Position numbers and translations under genes: made by a program. Positions 42,698 through 50,270 of a stretch of DNA of 64,000 bases are shown here, piece after piece. Source of the stretch: an uncultured Opitutia bacterium (GTDB taxonomy: Bacteria; Verrucomicrobiota; Verrucomicrobiia; Opitutales; Opitutaceae); assembly GCA_903902745.1 (NCBI GenBank), contig CAIUWA010000011.1, positions 62,001 through 126,000 of the forward strand, read 5' to 3'. The first letter of the stretch is position 1. Each line of letters opens with the position of its first letter. Under the pieces are notes generated by a model. It saw nothing but the letters and a program-made list of their open reading frames with translations. It ran no database searches and was not told the DNA's origin.

Positions 42698-44930
42698 CCT
42701 CGACGAGCTGCACCAGCTCAAATGGCTGCTGGGCGGCGTACTCGCGCTGTTCTCGGTCTGGACCGTGTTCTATCTCGACGTGGACGCGTGGACGCTGCTG
42801 ATCCTCAACACCGTCGCCATCTTGTCGGCACTGATCTGGCCGGGCTGGCTGGCACTCGTGCCAGTGGCGGTGCATGTGGCGGCGTTTCCGGTGATCGTCA
42901 CCTGCTTTGCCGCGGATCTCTGGGCCAATGCGCAGATCCTGCCCGCGATGATTCGGCTCGACCTGATGCTGATCCTCTACCGCAGCCTGAGCTACCGGCA
43001 GCGGCGCGACGACCTTCAGCTCATCGTGCTCGGGCTTTTCCTCGTCGTGGTGGCTGGCGTGCTTACGGTTTCGCTCGCGTTCGCGGGACAGATCCTGGCC
43101 TTCACGGGCTGCGCGCTGGCCTTCCTGTTCGTGATCACGCTGGTCGACGCGGCCGAGGCCAAGGATCCGCCGGTGCACACGCCCCTGTTCAGCTGGCGGC
43201 TGTCCGTCGCGACCCCGGCGTGGACCGCGCACGCCGACTGGCCGCGGCTGTTCTCGCGGCTGCGGGCGGTGGCCGACTGGCGCAGCCTCACGTTTGGCGG
43301 CGTGCTCTTCACGGGCGTCGTGGTTCTGTCTGGGCTGCTCTTCCTTGCGATTCCCCGCTTCCAGCTCGAGAACAGCCTGTTTCTCGACCGCTTCATCTCG
43401 AAGAAGGCCCGCACGGGATTCACGGACAACATCAAGTTCGGCGATGTGACCGACATCATTTCCGACACGGGGCTGGCGGTCAGCGTCGATATTTCCGATC
43501 CGACCCAGATGCCTGCCACGCTCTACCTGCGTATGGTGGTGATGGACGAGTACCGGGACGGCTCCTTCCGGCTGTCGGCCCCGCTGCGGCGGGCGGCCTT
43601 CGAGCGCGAACAGAATGTGGTCGAGGTGAATGGGACGGAACGCCCGCGACCCGGCGCGCCGGTTTACTGGACATTCTACCTCGAGTCGGGGGTGAGCCGT
43701 TATCTGCCGCTGCCCGGCGCGTTTGACCGGCTGAATTTTCGCGAGCTGCAAAACGCGCAGTTCAGCCACAGCCTGCGCGTCCTGACGCTGCGCAACGAGC
43801 CGGTGACGATGACGGCCTACCGGGTTGAGGGGGTGAACACCTCGCCGTTGCTGCCGGACGCTGCTTTTGCCCAAACCCTGCGCACCACGCCGCGCGACGC
43901 CAATGGTGAGCCCCTGCGCAGCACGCGCCGGGAGCTGGCCCTGCCGGCCGGAGCCGCGGACCAGGCCGCGCTGCGCGCCGCGGTCGCCACGATCACGGGC
44001 GGGGCGACGCTGACCCCCGAGGAGTTTGCCCGCCGGGCCTGCGAGTGGCTCGATCAGCAGCACAGTTATTCACTACAATCGGCGCTGGCGCCGGGCCCCG
44101 GCGATCCGCTGGTGCGCTGGATCGGCGGGAAGGAGCCTGGACATTGCGAACTGTATGCGGGCTCGTTTATCGTGTTGGCGCGGGCGGCGGGATTTCCCGC
44201 GCGGCTCATCAGCGGCTTCAAGGGCGGTACCTGGAACGGGTTCAGCAACAGCCTCACCATCCGCAACAGCAACGCGCATGCCTGGTGCGAGATCTGGGAC
44301 GGGACAGGGGCGTGGCTACGCGTCGACCCGACCCCGGGATCGGCTCCGGTCACGCGCACCATTGATCCGCAGGGCGAGGCGGCGTTGGCCGCCCGGCTCG
44401 ACCGCAGCTGGTCGGCGCGCTTCGACAGCCTGCGCATCTTCTGGTACCGGCGCATCGTCAACTTCGACCGCGGCAACCAGCTCGACACCTTGCGGGCGGT
44501 CAAAACCGCGACCCAGGAGACAGGCCTGCGGGTGAGGGCGTCACTCGAGCGCGTCGTGCAGTCCCTGAAGTCCTGGCTGGTCTCGACGTGGGATGCCCGG
44601 CGGATTGCCACGGCGGCTATCGTGCTGCTGGCGCTGGCGGGGGCGGGCTGGACGGTGAGTGCCTTGTTTCGCGGCTGGCGGTGGCGGCGCAGACGCGGCG
44701 GGGACGGGCGGCGGGCCGACCCGGCCCGCCGGGAGGCGGGGCGCTGGCTGGCGCGGTTGCGCGAAAAACGGACGGACGCGGAGCCGGCGGCCACGGCGGT
44801 GTGGCCGGAACTCGAGCGCATCCGCTACGGCGCGCGTGCGACCTGGCCCGAGCTCGACCAAGTGTTCCGCCGGGCGCAGAAGGCCTGGCGGACACGGCGG
44901 AGCGCGAAAACGGTGGCGCCATCCCGGTAG
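42666..44930 (+). CDS. Transglutaminase-like membrane protein of the MoxR module
   Basis: A 754-residue protein with about seven N-terminal helices (DUF3488-type, residues 20-250), a periplasmic beta region and a transglutaminase/protease core. The catalytic triad is visible: C494 in GHCELYAGS, His in NSNAHAWCEIWD and Asp in RVDPTPGS. A C-terminal helix (residues ~640-665) and a basic cytoplasmic tail follow. The start is ATG 42666 (or 42672), inside the DUF58 gene. The stop codon TAG at 44928-44930 belongs to the REP that begins the RAYT element, so the natural end of the protein may have been longer. Function in protein cross-linking or proteolysis is inferred from the fold. Confidence 0.92.
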   Translation: MSMERKRPQLNLDELHQLKWLLGGVLALFSVWTVFYLDVDAWTLLILNTVAILSALIWPGWLALVPVAVHVAAFPVIVTCFAADLWANAQILPAMIRLDLMLILYRSLSYRQRRDDLQLIVLGLFLVVVAGVLTVSLAFAGQILAFTGCALAFLFVITLVDAAEAKDPPVHTPLFSWRLSVATPAWTAHADWPRLFSRLRAVADWRSLTFGGVLFTGVVVLSGLLFLAIPRFQLENSLFLDRFISKKARTGFTDNIKFGDVTDIISDTGLAVSVDISDPTQMPATLYLRMVVMDEYRDGSFRLSAPLRRAAFEREQNVVEVNGTERPRPGAPVYWTFYLESGVSRYLPLPGAFDRLNFRELQNAQFSHSLRVLTLRNEPVTMTAYRVEGVNTSPLLPDAAFAQTLRTTPRDANGEPLRSTRRELALPAGAADQAALRAAVATITGGATLTPEEFARRACEWLDQQHSYSLQSALAPGPGDPLVRWIGGKEPGHCELYAGSFIVLARAAGFPARLISGFKGGTWNGFSNSLTIRNSNAHAWCEIWDGTGAWLRVDPTPGSAPVTRTIDPQGEAALAARLDRSWSARFDSLRIFWYRRIVNFDRGNQLDTLRAVKTATQETGLRVRASLERVVQSLKSWLVSTWDARRIATAAIVLLALAGAGWTVSALFRGWRWRRRRGGDGRRADPARREAGRWLARLREKRTDAEPAATAVWPELERIRYGARATWPELDQVFRRAQKAWRTRRSAKTVAPSR

Positions 44931-44956
44931 GGCGCGGACTCCGCTCCGCGCCGGGC
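44924..44956 (+). repeat. REP palindrome, GTAGGGCGCGG family, left of RAYT
   Basis: GCGCGGA and TCCGCGC pair around ctccgc-type centre. It contains GTAG at 44927-44930, of which TAG also serves as stop of the transglutaminase gene. Confidence 0.85.
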
Positions 44957-44962
44957 ATACCC

Positions 44963-45409
44963 ATGATTTTGCCGCAGCGAAAAACCCTCGGTCATACACC
45001 GCCTTGGGGCATCCCGGATATACCGGTCTTTTTTGTGACGGTCTGTGGAAAAATGCGGGGAGAAAATCAGTTCTGCCAACCCCATGTCGCGGAGAAAATT
45101 CTTGAGAGCGCGGCCTTTTATCACGAGCAGAGGCGATGGTGGATGCATCTCCTGCTCCTGATGCCAGATCATGTTCACTGTCTTGTCTCGTTTCCCGCGA
45201 CGGAATCGATGTCCGTGGTGATAACGGCCTGGAAACATTATCTTGCCAGGCAATATGCCCTCCAATGGCAGCGCGATTTTTTCGATCATCGGCTGCGCGG
45301 TGATGAGAGCTACGATGAAAAGGCGAATTATATCAGACAGAATCCTGTTCGGGCCGGGTTGGTGAAGACATCGGCTGAATGGCCGCATGTGTGGGAGCCG
45401 CGTCGCTAG
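44963..45409 (+). CDS. REP-associated tyrosine transposase (RAYT)
   Basis: A 148-residue single-domain Y1 transposase of the IS200/IS605-related RAYT group. The metal-binding HUH motif is H70-V-H72 in MPDHVHCLV, and the catalytic Tyr123 lies in the classic block NYIRQNPVRAGLV. WQRDFFDHRLRGDE before it is also typical. RAYTs recognise the GTAG of REP hairpins and are held to have spread these repeats through genomes. The gene is bordered by inverted REPs of the GTAGGGCGCGG family. The ATG at 44963 starts just after the left REP. The reading frame is complete, so it may be active. Confidence 0.93.
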   Translation: MILPQRKTLGHTPPWGIPDIPVFFVTVCGKMRGENQFCQPHVAEKILESAAFYHEQRRWWMHLLLLMPDHVHCLVSFPATESMSVVITAWKHYLARQYALQWQRDFFDHRLRGDESYDEKANYIRQNPVRAGLVKTSAEWPHVWEPRR

Positions 45410-45412
45410 CGT

Positions 45413-45445
45413 GCCCGGCGCGGAACGGAGTCCGCGCCCTACCGG
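45413..45445 (-). repeat. REP palindrome, GTAGGGCGCGG family, right of RAYT
   Basis: It is an inverted copy of the left REP, differing by one base in the centre (ggaacgg versus ggagcgg in reverse). It ends with CTAC followed by CGG. Confidence 0.85.
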
Positions 45446-45496
45446 GGTACCGGCGGACCTGCATCGCGGACGATGCAGTGAGCAAGACCGACGATC

Positions 45497-47485
45497 CTAT
45501 TTCACGGCCTTGACCGAAACGCCCGGGCCGGCCGGACGGGATTTCTTATCCCACCATTCCTTCAGGACGGCTTGGGCGACCGGAGCGGCATAACGGCCGC
45601 CACCGACGGTCTCGCCGGGGGTGTCTCCTTCGATGGCCACGGCGACGGCAATTTCCGGGTTTTCCAAGGGGGCAAAACAAATGAACCAGGCGATGGTTTT
45701 TTTCTCACCAATCTGGGCCGTGCCGGTTTTGCCCGCGATGCGAAGACCGGGAATGCGCAGTTCCTTCAATTTGGTGAGCACATCGGCCGTGCCGTAGATC
45801 GTGCAGTCTTCCATGCCGCCCAGCAGGACGGCGCGCTGGGCGGGCGTCAGTCCGATCGACTCGGTGTGCTGCGGGGCGGCGCTCGGGTCGTGGAGCAGCG
45901 TGGGCTTGGTATAAACCTCGCCGCGCGCCACCGATGCCGCAAAGCAGGCCATTTCGAGCGGAGTCACGAGCACGTCGCCCTGGCCGATGGACATGTTGGC
46001 CGTGTCGCCCGGGAACCACTTTTCATGGCGCACGCGTTCCCTCCATGCCGGGTCGGGAATGATCATTCCCTTGGTTTCGGTCAGCTGGATCCCGGTGCGT
46101 TGATCGAGATGGAAACGCCGTGCCTCCGCGGCAATGGTTTCGGGCGAGATCTTCAGGCCTTGGGTGTAGAAGTAGTAATCGCAGCTCCTGGCGATGGCTT
46201 CGCGCAGGGCAATGTGGCCGTGTTGGGCGAAACCCGCCGCGGTCCGGTCGCAGTAAAAGGGCCGGTTGCCGATCTGCATCACGCCGGTGCAATTGATCGA
46301 GTCGTCCGCCGGATCAATCATCCCCGCCCGCAGGCCCGCGATGGTGACCAGGATTTTAAACGTGGAGCCGGGGGGGTAGAGGCCGTGGGTGGTGCGATCG
46401 AGCCAACCCCCCTGGGCCTCGATCTCGGCATATTTTTCCGTGGAGATCCGCGGCGAGGTTTCGTTGAGATTGTAGTTGGGCAGGCTGGCGAGCGCGAGTA
46501 CCTCGCCGGTGTTGACCTGGATTGCCACCACGGCGCCGGATTTGCCGTCGGTCATCTCGGCAAATTTCTTCTCGGCGGCGAGTTGCAGGTCGATGTCGAT
46601 CGAAGTGGTGATGGTTTTCCCCTGCCGGGGCATCTGTTGCTTGATGCTCGACTTGACCTTGTAGCCGAGGCGATCGACCTGGAAAATGGAACCGCCGGCC
46701 TCGCCCTCCAGCGTGGATTCAAACTGCTTCTCCAGTCCGTCGCGGCCGACCGTGCCCTTCATCTTGAAGGTGGTGAGATCCTGTTCCTGGAAATCCTTCG
46801 CCGCGATATCCGGATCGGGCATGACCATGCCGAGGACATGCGCCGCCGAGACGCCATAGGGGTACTCGCGCCGGCTCGAGGTATAGACTTGCAGCGGCGA
46901 ATTCACCGGCAGCCGCTCGATCAGGCGGGCGAACTCCTCGGGCTCGAGGTCATCGATCAGCAGGTAGGGCAGCTGGAGCATGCTGTTCGTGAAGTGGCGC
47001 GAATCAAAGTCCTGGCGGTTGATCTTTTCCTCGCGGTTGATGATGGCATTGACCCGGTCGAGGTAACGCTGGACGACCGAGACGCGGGCGATCTGTTCGA
47101 TTTCACCCGCGTTGGGCAGTCCCTTGTCCCCGCTGTCCCGGTAGTTTTTCCGGATCTGGAGGTACTCGCGGCGCAACTCCCCCTGCAGCTCATCGAGATA
47201 AAGCACGACGGAGAGCCGCTGGCCGTTGCCCGCGAGGACCCGCCCTTCGCGGTCGAGCAGGTCACCGCGTGGCCCCGGGACGAGCGTGCGGCGCCAGCTT
47301 TGCATGCGCTGGCGGTCCTGGTGGACGTCGTTCCGGAACAGCTGCTGGTAGGCCAGACCGCCGGCGAGGACGAGCAGCAGCAGGACGATGACAAAGTGGA
47401 AAAAAACCACCCGCGGCTGGAAGCTCCGGTGGGATTCGACCAGGCTGCCGGAGCGATCGGCAAGATTGATATCGGACGTGGCCAT
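45497..47485 (-). CDS. mrdA: Penicillin-binding protein 2 (elongasome transpeptidase)
   Basis: A 662-residue class B PBP that cross-links peptidoglycan during rod elongation. One N-terminal helix (residues 27-50) anchors it. A dimerisation/pedestal domain precedes the transpeptidase domain with active Ser near residue 374 in PPGSTFKIL, SCDYYFYTQG as SxN-type motif and GKTGTAQIG as KTG motif. It lies 6 bases after mreD and completes mreB-mreC-mreD-mrdA. The partner glycosyltransferase gene rodA is not within the window; a REP-flanked RAYT sits where it might be expected downstream. Confidence 0.96.
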   Translation of the reverse strand: MATSDINLADRSGSLVESHRSFQPRVVFFHFVIVLLLLVLAGGLAYQQLFRNDVHQDRQRMQSWRRTLVPGPRGDLLDREGRVLAGNGQRLSVVLYLDELQGELRREYLQIRKNYRDSGDKGLPNAGEIEQIARVSVVQRYLDRVNAIINREEKINRQDFDSRHFTNSMLQLPYLLIDDLEPEEFARLIERLPVNSPLQVYTSSRREYPYGVSAAHVLGMVMPDPDIAAKDFQEQDLTTFKMKGTVGRDGLEKQFESTLEGEAGGSIFQVDRLGYKVKSSIKQQMPRQGKTITTSIDIDLQLAAEKKFAEMTDGKSGAVVAIQVNTGEVLALASLPNYNLNETSPRISTEKYAEIEAQGGWLDRTTHGLYPPGSTFKILVTIAGLRAGMIDPADDSINCTGVMQIGNRPFYCDRTAAGFAQHGHIALREAIARSCDYYFYTQGLKISPETIAAEARRFHLDQRTGIQLTETKGMIIPDPAWRERVRHEKWFPGDTANMSIGQGDVLVTPLEMACFAASVARGEVYTKPTLLHDPSAAPQHTESIGLTPAQRAVLLGGMEDCTIYGTADVLTKLKELRIPGLRIAGKTGTAQIGEKKTIAWFICFAPLENPEIAVAVAIEGDTPGETVGGGRYAAPVAQAVLKEWWDKKSRPAGPGVSVKAVK

Positions 47486-47491
47486 GGATTC

Positions 47492-48001
47492 TCAGTCGAG
47501 AGTGAGCGGCTCGGTGCGGGCCAGATCGAGAGCGCGGCCCTGCAGCGCAAAAAACCAAGGCCCGATGAGGGCGATCACGACCTGCGAGCAGAGCAGGTCG
47601 AAAAAGAGCCGGCCCCACGCGGCTGCCGGCGACGGCGCGTCGCCAATCAGGATGAACGACAGCACGAGGAACAGGCCGAGATTCGCCAGGAGCGCCACCA
47701 GCACGCGGACGATGGTCTCCTCGCGCGGCAGGCGGTCGCGCAGGTTGAAGATCACCGCATGGGCGACGAGGAACAGGAGGGCAAACGTGCCGAATCGGAC
47801 AGGAGCGGTCGCATCGCAGAGCATCCCGCCAAGCAGCACCGCGCCAAGGCCCGCCCGGTGTGGGAGACGCAACGCGACGAAAGCCACGAACAATCCGCCG
47901 ACAAAGAGATGGACGTGCAGCTGGGCGAGATAGTGGTTCGCCTGCGCGACAATCACCCAGAGAAGCAGCAAGGTGAGAAAAGTGACAAGGCCGCGGCGCA
48001 T
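47492..48001 (-). CDS. mreD: Rod shape-determining protein MreD
   Basis: A 169-residue inner-membrane protein with about five helices (VTFLTLLLLWVIVAQA, VGGLFVAFVALRLP, ALLFLVAHAVIFNL, ALLANLGLFLVLSFILIG, and one near the end). It has low sequence conservation but the right size, topology and place between mreC and mrdA. It helps position the elongasome. The ATG at 48001 is 84 bases after the mreC stop; its stop is 6 bases before mrdA. Confidence 0.88.
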   Translation of the reverse strand: MRRGLVTFLTLLLLWVIVAQANHYLAQLHVHLFVGGLFVAFVALRLPHRAGLGAVLLGGMLCDATAPVRFGTFALLFLVAHAVIFNLRDRLPREETIVRVLVALLANLGLFLVLSFILIGDAPSPAAAWGRLFFDLLCSQVVIALIGPWFFALQGRALDLARTEPLTLD

Positions 48002-48085
48002 GTGAGAGGCGAGAGAGGCTGGAGAATATCGGGGGCGGAGATTATTTCAACAAGTGCAGTCCATAAGTCCCATTTGTCCCCGGTT

Positions 48086-48916
48086 TCACTCCGGATTCAC
48101 CGGCACGAGCACCGTGACCTCGGTCAACGACGAGAGTCGCGGGTCGAGCCGCACCTCGCCGGTCTTGAAGAGGCCATCGGCACCCGGTTCGACGCTGGTG
48201 ATCTGCCCGATGACCAGACCTGGCGGGAAGACGCCACCGAGGCCGGAGGTGATCAGGGTTTTCGGGATGGTGGAGCTGGCGTAAACATTGAGTGGCACAA
48301 ACTCGATGATCCCCTGCGCGGGGCCAAACGTCGGGTTGTTGCCCCCCTGGAAACTGACCGGGCGGTCGTCGCCCTCGATGACGGCGGCGAGACGGACGCC
48401 CGGATCACTGACGAGTTCGACCACCGCGGTGTAGGCATGCACTTCCTTCACCCGGCCGACGACACCGCCCGCGAAAATCACCGGTGCGCCGACCGGAATG
48501 CCGAAATTGCGGCCCTTGCGGATGACCAGCTGCTGCCACCAGCCCGAGAAGTCGCGCTGCACCACCCGGGCATGCTCGAGGCGAAAATCAGCGAAAGACG
48601 GCAGGTGCAGCAGCGCCTCCAGGCGGGTGATCTCATCGTGGAGCGCGGCGTTTTCCTGCACGTTGTCCTCATAGGAGGCAGTGAGGCGCCCGAGGTCGCG
48701 GCCGGCCTGGATCAGCTCGTCGTTCGAATGCAGGCGGAGCGACCAGTACTCCTGCAGGTCGCGGACATGGGAAGCGGCGAGCGCCAGCGGCGCCTGGAAT
48801 TCAAAAAAACTCGCCCGGAGAAACGATTTCACCGCCACCGGGACGGCGAGCCATCCCAGGAATAGGAGGCCGAGGGTGAGAAAGGGTCGGGCCTGGTCGA
48901 AGCGTTTGGGCTGCAC
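48086..48916 (-). CDS. mreC: Rod shape-determining protein MreC
   Basis: A 276-residue periplasmic scaffold of the elongasome with one N-terminal helix (LTLGLLFLGWLAVPVAVKSF), a coiled coil (around EYWSLRLHSNDELIQ to DEITRLEALL) and two beta-barrel-like domains; NFGIPVGAPVIFAGGVVGRV and LITSGLGGVFPPGLVIGQI are typical MreC blocks. The start codon is GTG at 48916. It links cytoplasmic MreB to PBP2. A hairpin-type gap of 134 bases separates it from mreB. Confidence 0.93.
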   Translation of the reverse strand: MQPKRFDQARPFLTLGLLFLGWLAVPVAVKSFLRASFFEFQAPLALAASHVRDLQEYWSLRLHSNDELIQAGRDLGRLTASYEDNVQENAALHDEITRLEALLHLPSFADFRLEHARVVQRDFSGWWQQLVIRKGRNFGIPVGAPVIFAGGVVGRVKEVHAYTAVVELVSDPGVRLAAVIEGDDRPVSFQGGNNPTFGPAQGIIEFVPLNVYASSTIPKTLITSGLGGVFPPGLVIGQITSVEPGADGLFKTGEVRLDPRLSSLTEVTVLVPVNPE

Positions 48917-48934
48917 GGGAGCGCGCGTTGCGCG

Positions 48935-49028
48935 AGTGATAGTGAGAGTGAAAGTGACGGGTGCGGCAAAACTTCAAACAGAAAGCGGTCGGGTTGCCAC
49001 CCTACACTCTCATTTTCACTTACACCCC
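48935..49028. repeat. Word-type imperfect hairpin between mreB and mreC
   Basis: gagtgatagtgagagtgaaagtgac words (48938 on, under 20-base blocks) face the inverse cactctcattttcacttacac near 49002-49023. Arms are about 25 bases, centre near 48982. Confidence 0.65.
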
Positions 49029-49050
49029 TCACCCGGCCGCATCGCGGCCG

Positions 49051-50064
49051 TCAGACGTTCTGCAGCACCCAATTCAAGTCGTTGAGGACGGCGCCGGTGC
49101 CGTTGGCCACGGCGGAGAGGGGGTCGGGCGAGACGGTGACGGGCAGGCCGGTCTTCTCGCTGAGGAGGCGGTCGATGCCGCGGATCAGCGCGCCGCCGCC
49201 GGCGAGCACGAAGCCGCGGTCAACGAGGTCGGCGGAAAGCTCGGGCGGGCAGCGCTCCAGCGTCGCACGCACGGCGTCGACAATCGCGGCCACGGTGTCG
49301 CTCAACGCCTCGCGAATTTCCTGCGAGGTCACATGGATGGTCTTGGGCAGGCCGGCCACGGAGTCGCGGCCCTTGACCTCCATCGTCAGCTCCTCGTCGA
49401 GCGGGTAGGCCGACCCGATGCGCATCTTGATCTCCTCGGCCGTGCGCTCGCCGATCAGGAGGTTGTAGGCGCGCTTCATATAGTTGATGATGGCGCTGTC
49501 GAGCTCGTCGCCGGCGACGCGGATGGACTTCGAGAACACGATGCCGGAGAGCGAGATGATGGCGATCTCCGTGGTGCCGCCGCCGATGTCGACGATCATG
49601 TTGGCGGCCGGCTCCTCGATGGGCAGGCCGACGCCAATGGCCGCGGCCATCGGCTCGGGGATGGTGATGACGTCGCGGGCGCCGGCGTGCAGGGCGGATT
49701 CCTTCACGGCGCGTTTTTCGACCTCGGTGATGCCGGAGGGGATGGCGATGACCACGCGCGGGTTCACACGGAAGGCCTGACCGGTGACCTTGCGGATGAA
49801 GTAGCGCAGCATGGCCTCGGTGACGTCGAAGTCGGCGATCACGCCGTCCTTCATCGGGCGGATGGCGGTGATGTTTCCCGGGGTGCGGCCCAGCATACGC
49901 TTGGCCTCGTCGCCGACGGCGCGGACCTTGCGGGTGACGGTGTCGAGGGCGACCACGGAGGGCTCGCGCAGGACAATGCCCTTGTCTTTCACATAAACCA
50001 GCGTGTTGGCGGTGCCGAGGTCGATGCCAATGTCGTTGGAGAAATAACCGAGGAAGTTGGCCAT
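49051..50064 (-). CDS. mreB: Actin-like cell shape protein MreB
   Basis: A 337-residue actin-fold filament protein that organises the rod elongation machinery under the membrane. Phosphate-1 loop [19 protein letters not shown] lies at residues 11-29, phosphate-2 in [18 protein letters not shown], and the adenosine motif in [13 protein letters not shown]. Length is standard. The ATG at 50064 ([13 protein letters not shown]) matches MreB starts in relatives. It heads the mreBCD-mrdA cluster. The CPA2 antiporter gene diverges from it, with a hairpin-type gap between. Confidence 0.98.
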   Translation of the reverse strand: MANFLGYFSNDIGIDLGTANTLVYVKDKGIVLREPSVVALDTVTRKVRAVGDEAKRMLGRTPGNITAIRPMKDGVIADFDVTEAMLRYFIRKVTGQAFRVNPRVVIAIPSGITEVEKRAVKESALHAGARDVITIPEPMAAAIGVGLPIEEPAANMIVDIGGGTTEIAIISLSGIVFSKSIRVAGDELDSAIINYMKRAYNLLIGERTAEEIKMRIGSAYPLDEELTMEVKGRDSVAGLPKTIHVTSQEIREALSDTVAAIVDAVRATLERCPPELSADLVDRGFVLAGGGALIRGIDRLLSEKTGLPVTVSPDPLSAVANGTGAVLNDLNWVLQNV

Positions 50065-50149
50065 GATGACTTAGGGAGGGGCGGCGTTTCCGCCGACGGA
50101 AACGAATCGGCGGTCGGCGGGGGTGTCAACGAGGGAAAATGGGTGGAAT

Positions 50150-50228
50150 TTGATCGTGCTCGTACTTCGTACTCATTCCTCGTTCTCGACTGACCGGTTT
50201 CGAGTAGGAGAACGAAGAACGATTGGGT
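50150..50228. repeat. Word-type imperfect hairpin upstream of the antiporter gene
   Basis: Words tactcattcctcgttctcga (50169-50189) and, inverted, tcgagtaggagaacgaagaa (50199-50218) pair with few mismatches around gaccgg. Confidence 0.75.
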
Positions 50229-50270
50229 TGACGACCTGCTGGCTTCATCGCGTCCTTCAATCTTCTCGGC

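Larger units (their letters stand above)
44924..45445 (+). mobile_element. RAYT transposase unit flanked by inverted REPs
   Basis: A 522-base unit made of one tyrosine (Y1) REP-associated transposase gene between two inverted REP palindromes. The left REP (44924-44956) reads CCGGTAGGGCGCGGACTCCG at its start; the right REP (45413-45445) ends GAGTCCGCGCCCTACCGG. A free pair of the same REP lies at 63359-63477, consistent with this transposase acting in trans. Confidence 0.85.

Noticed and set aside
45572-48865. Plus-strand open frame of 1097 codons
   Set aside because: It lies exactly antisense to mrdA, mreD and mreC, has His/Arg/Asp-rich composition and no motifs; it is a GC-driven shadow.
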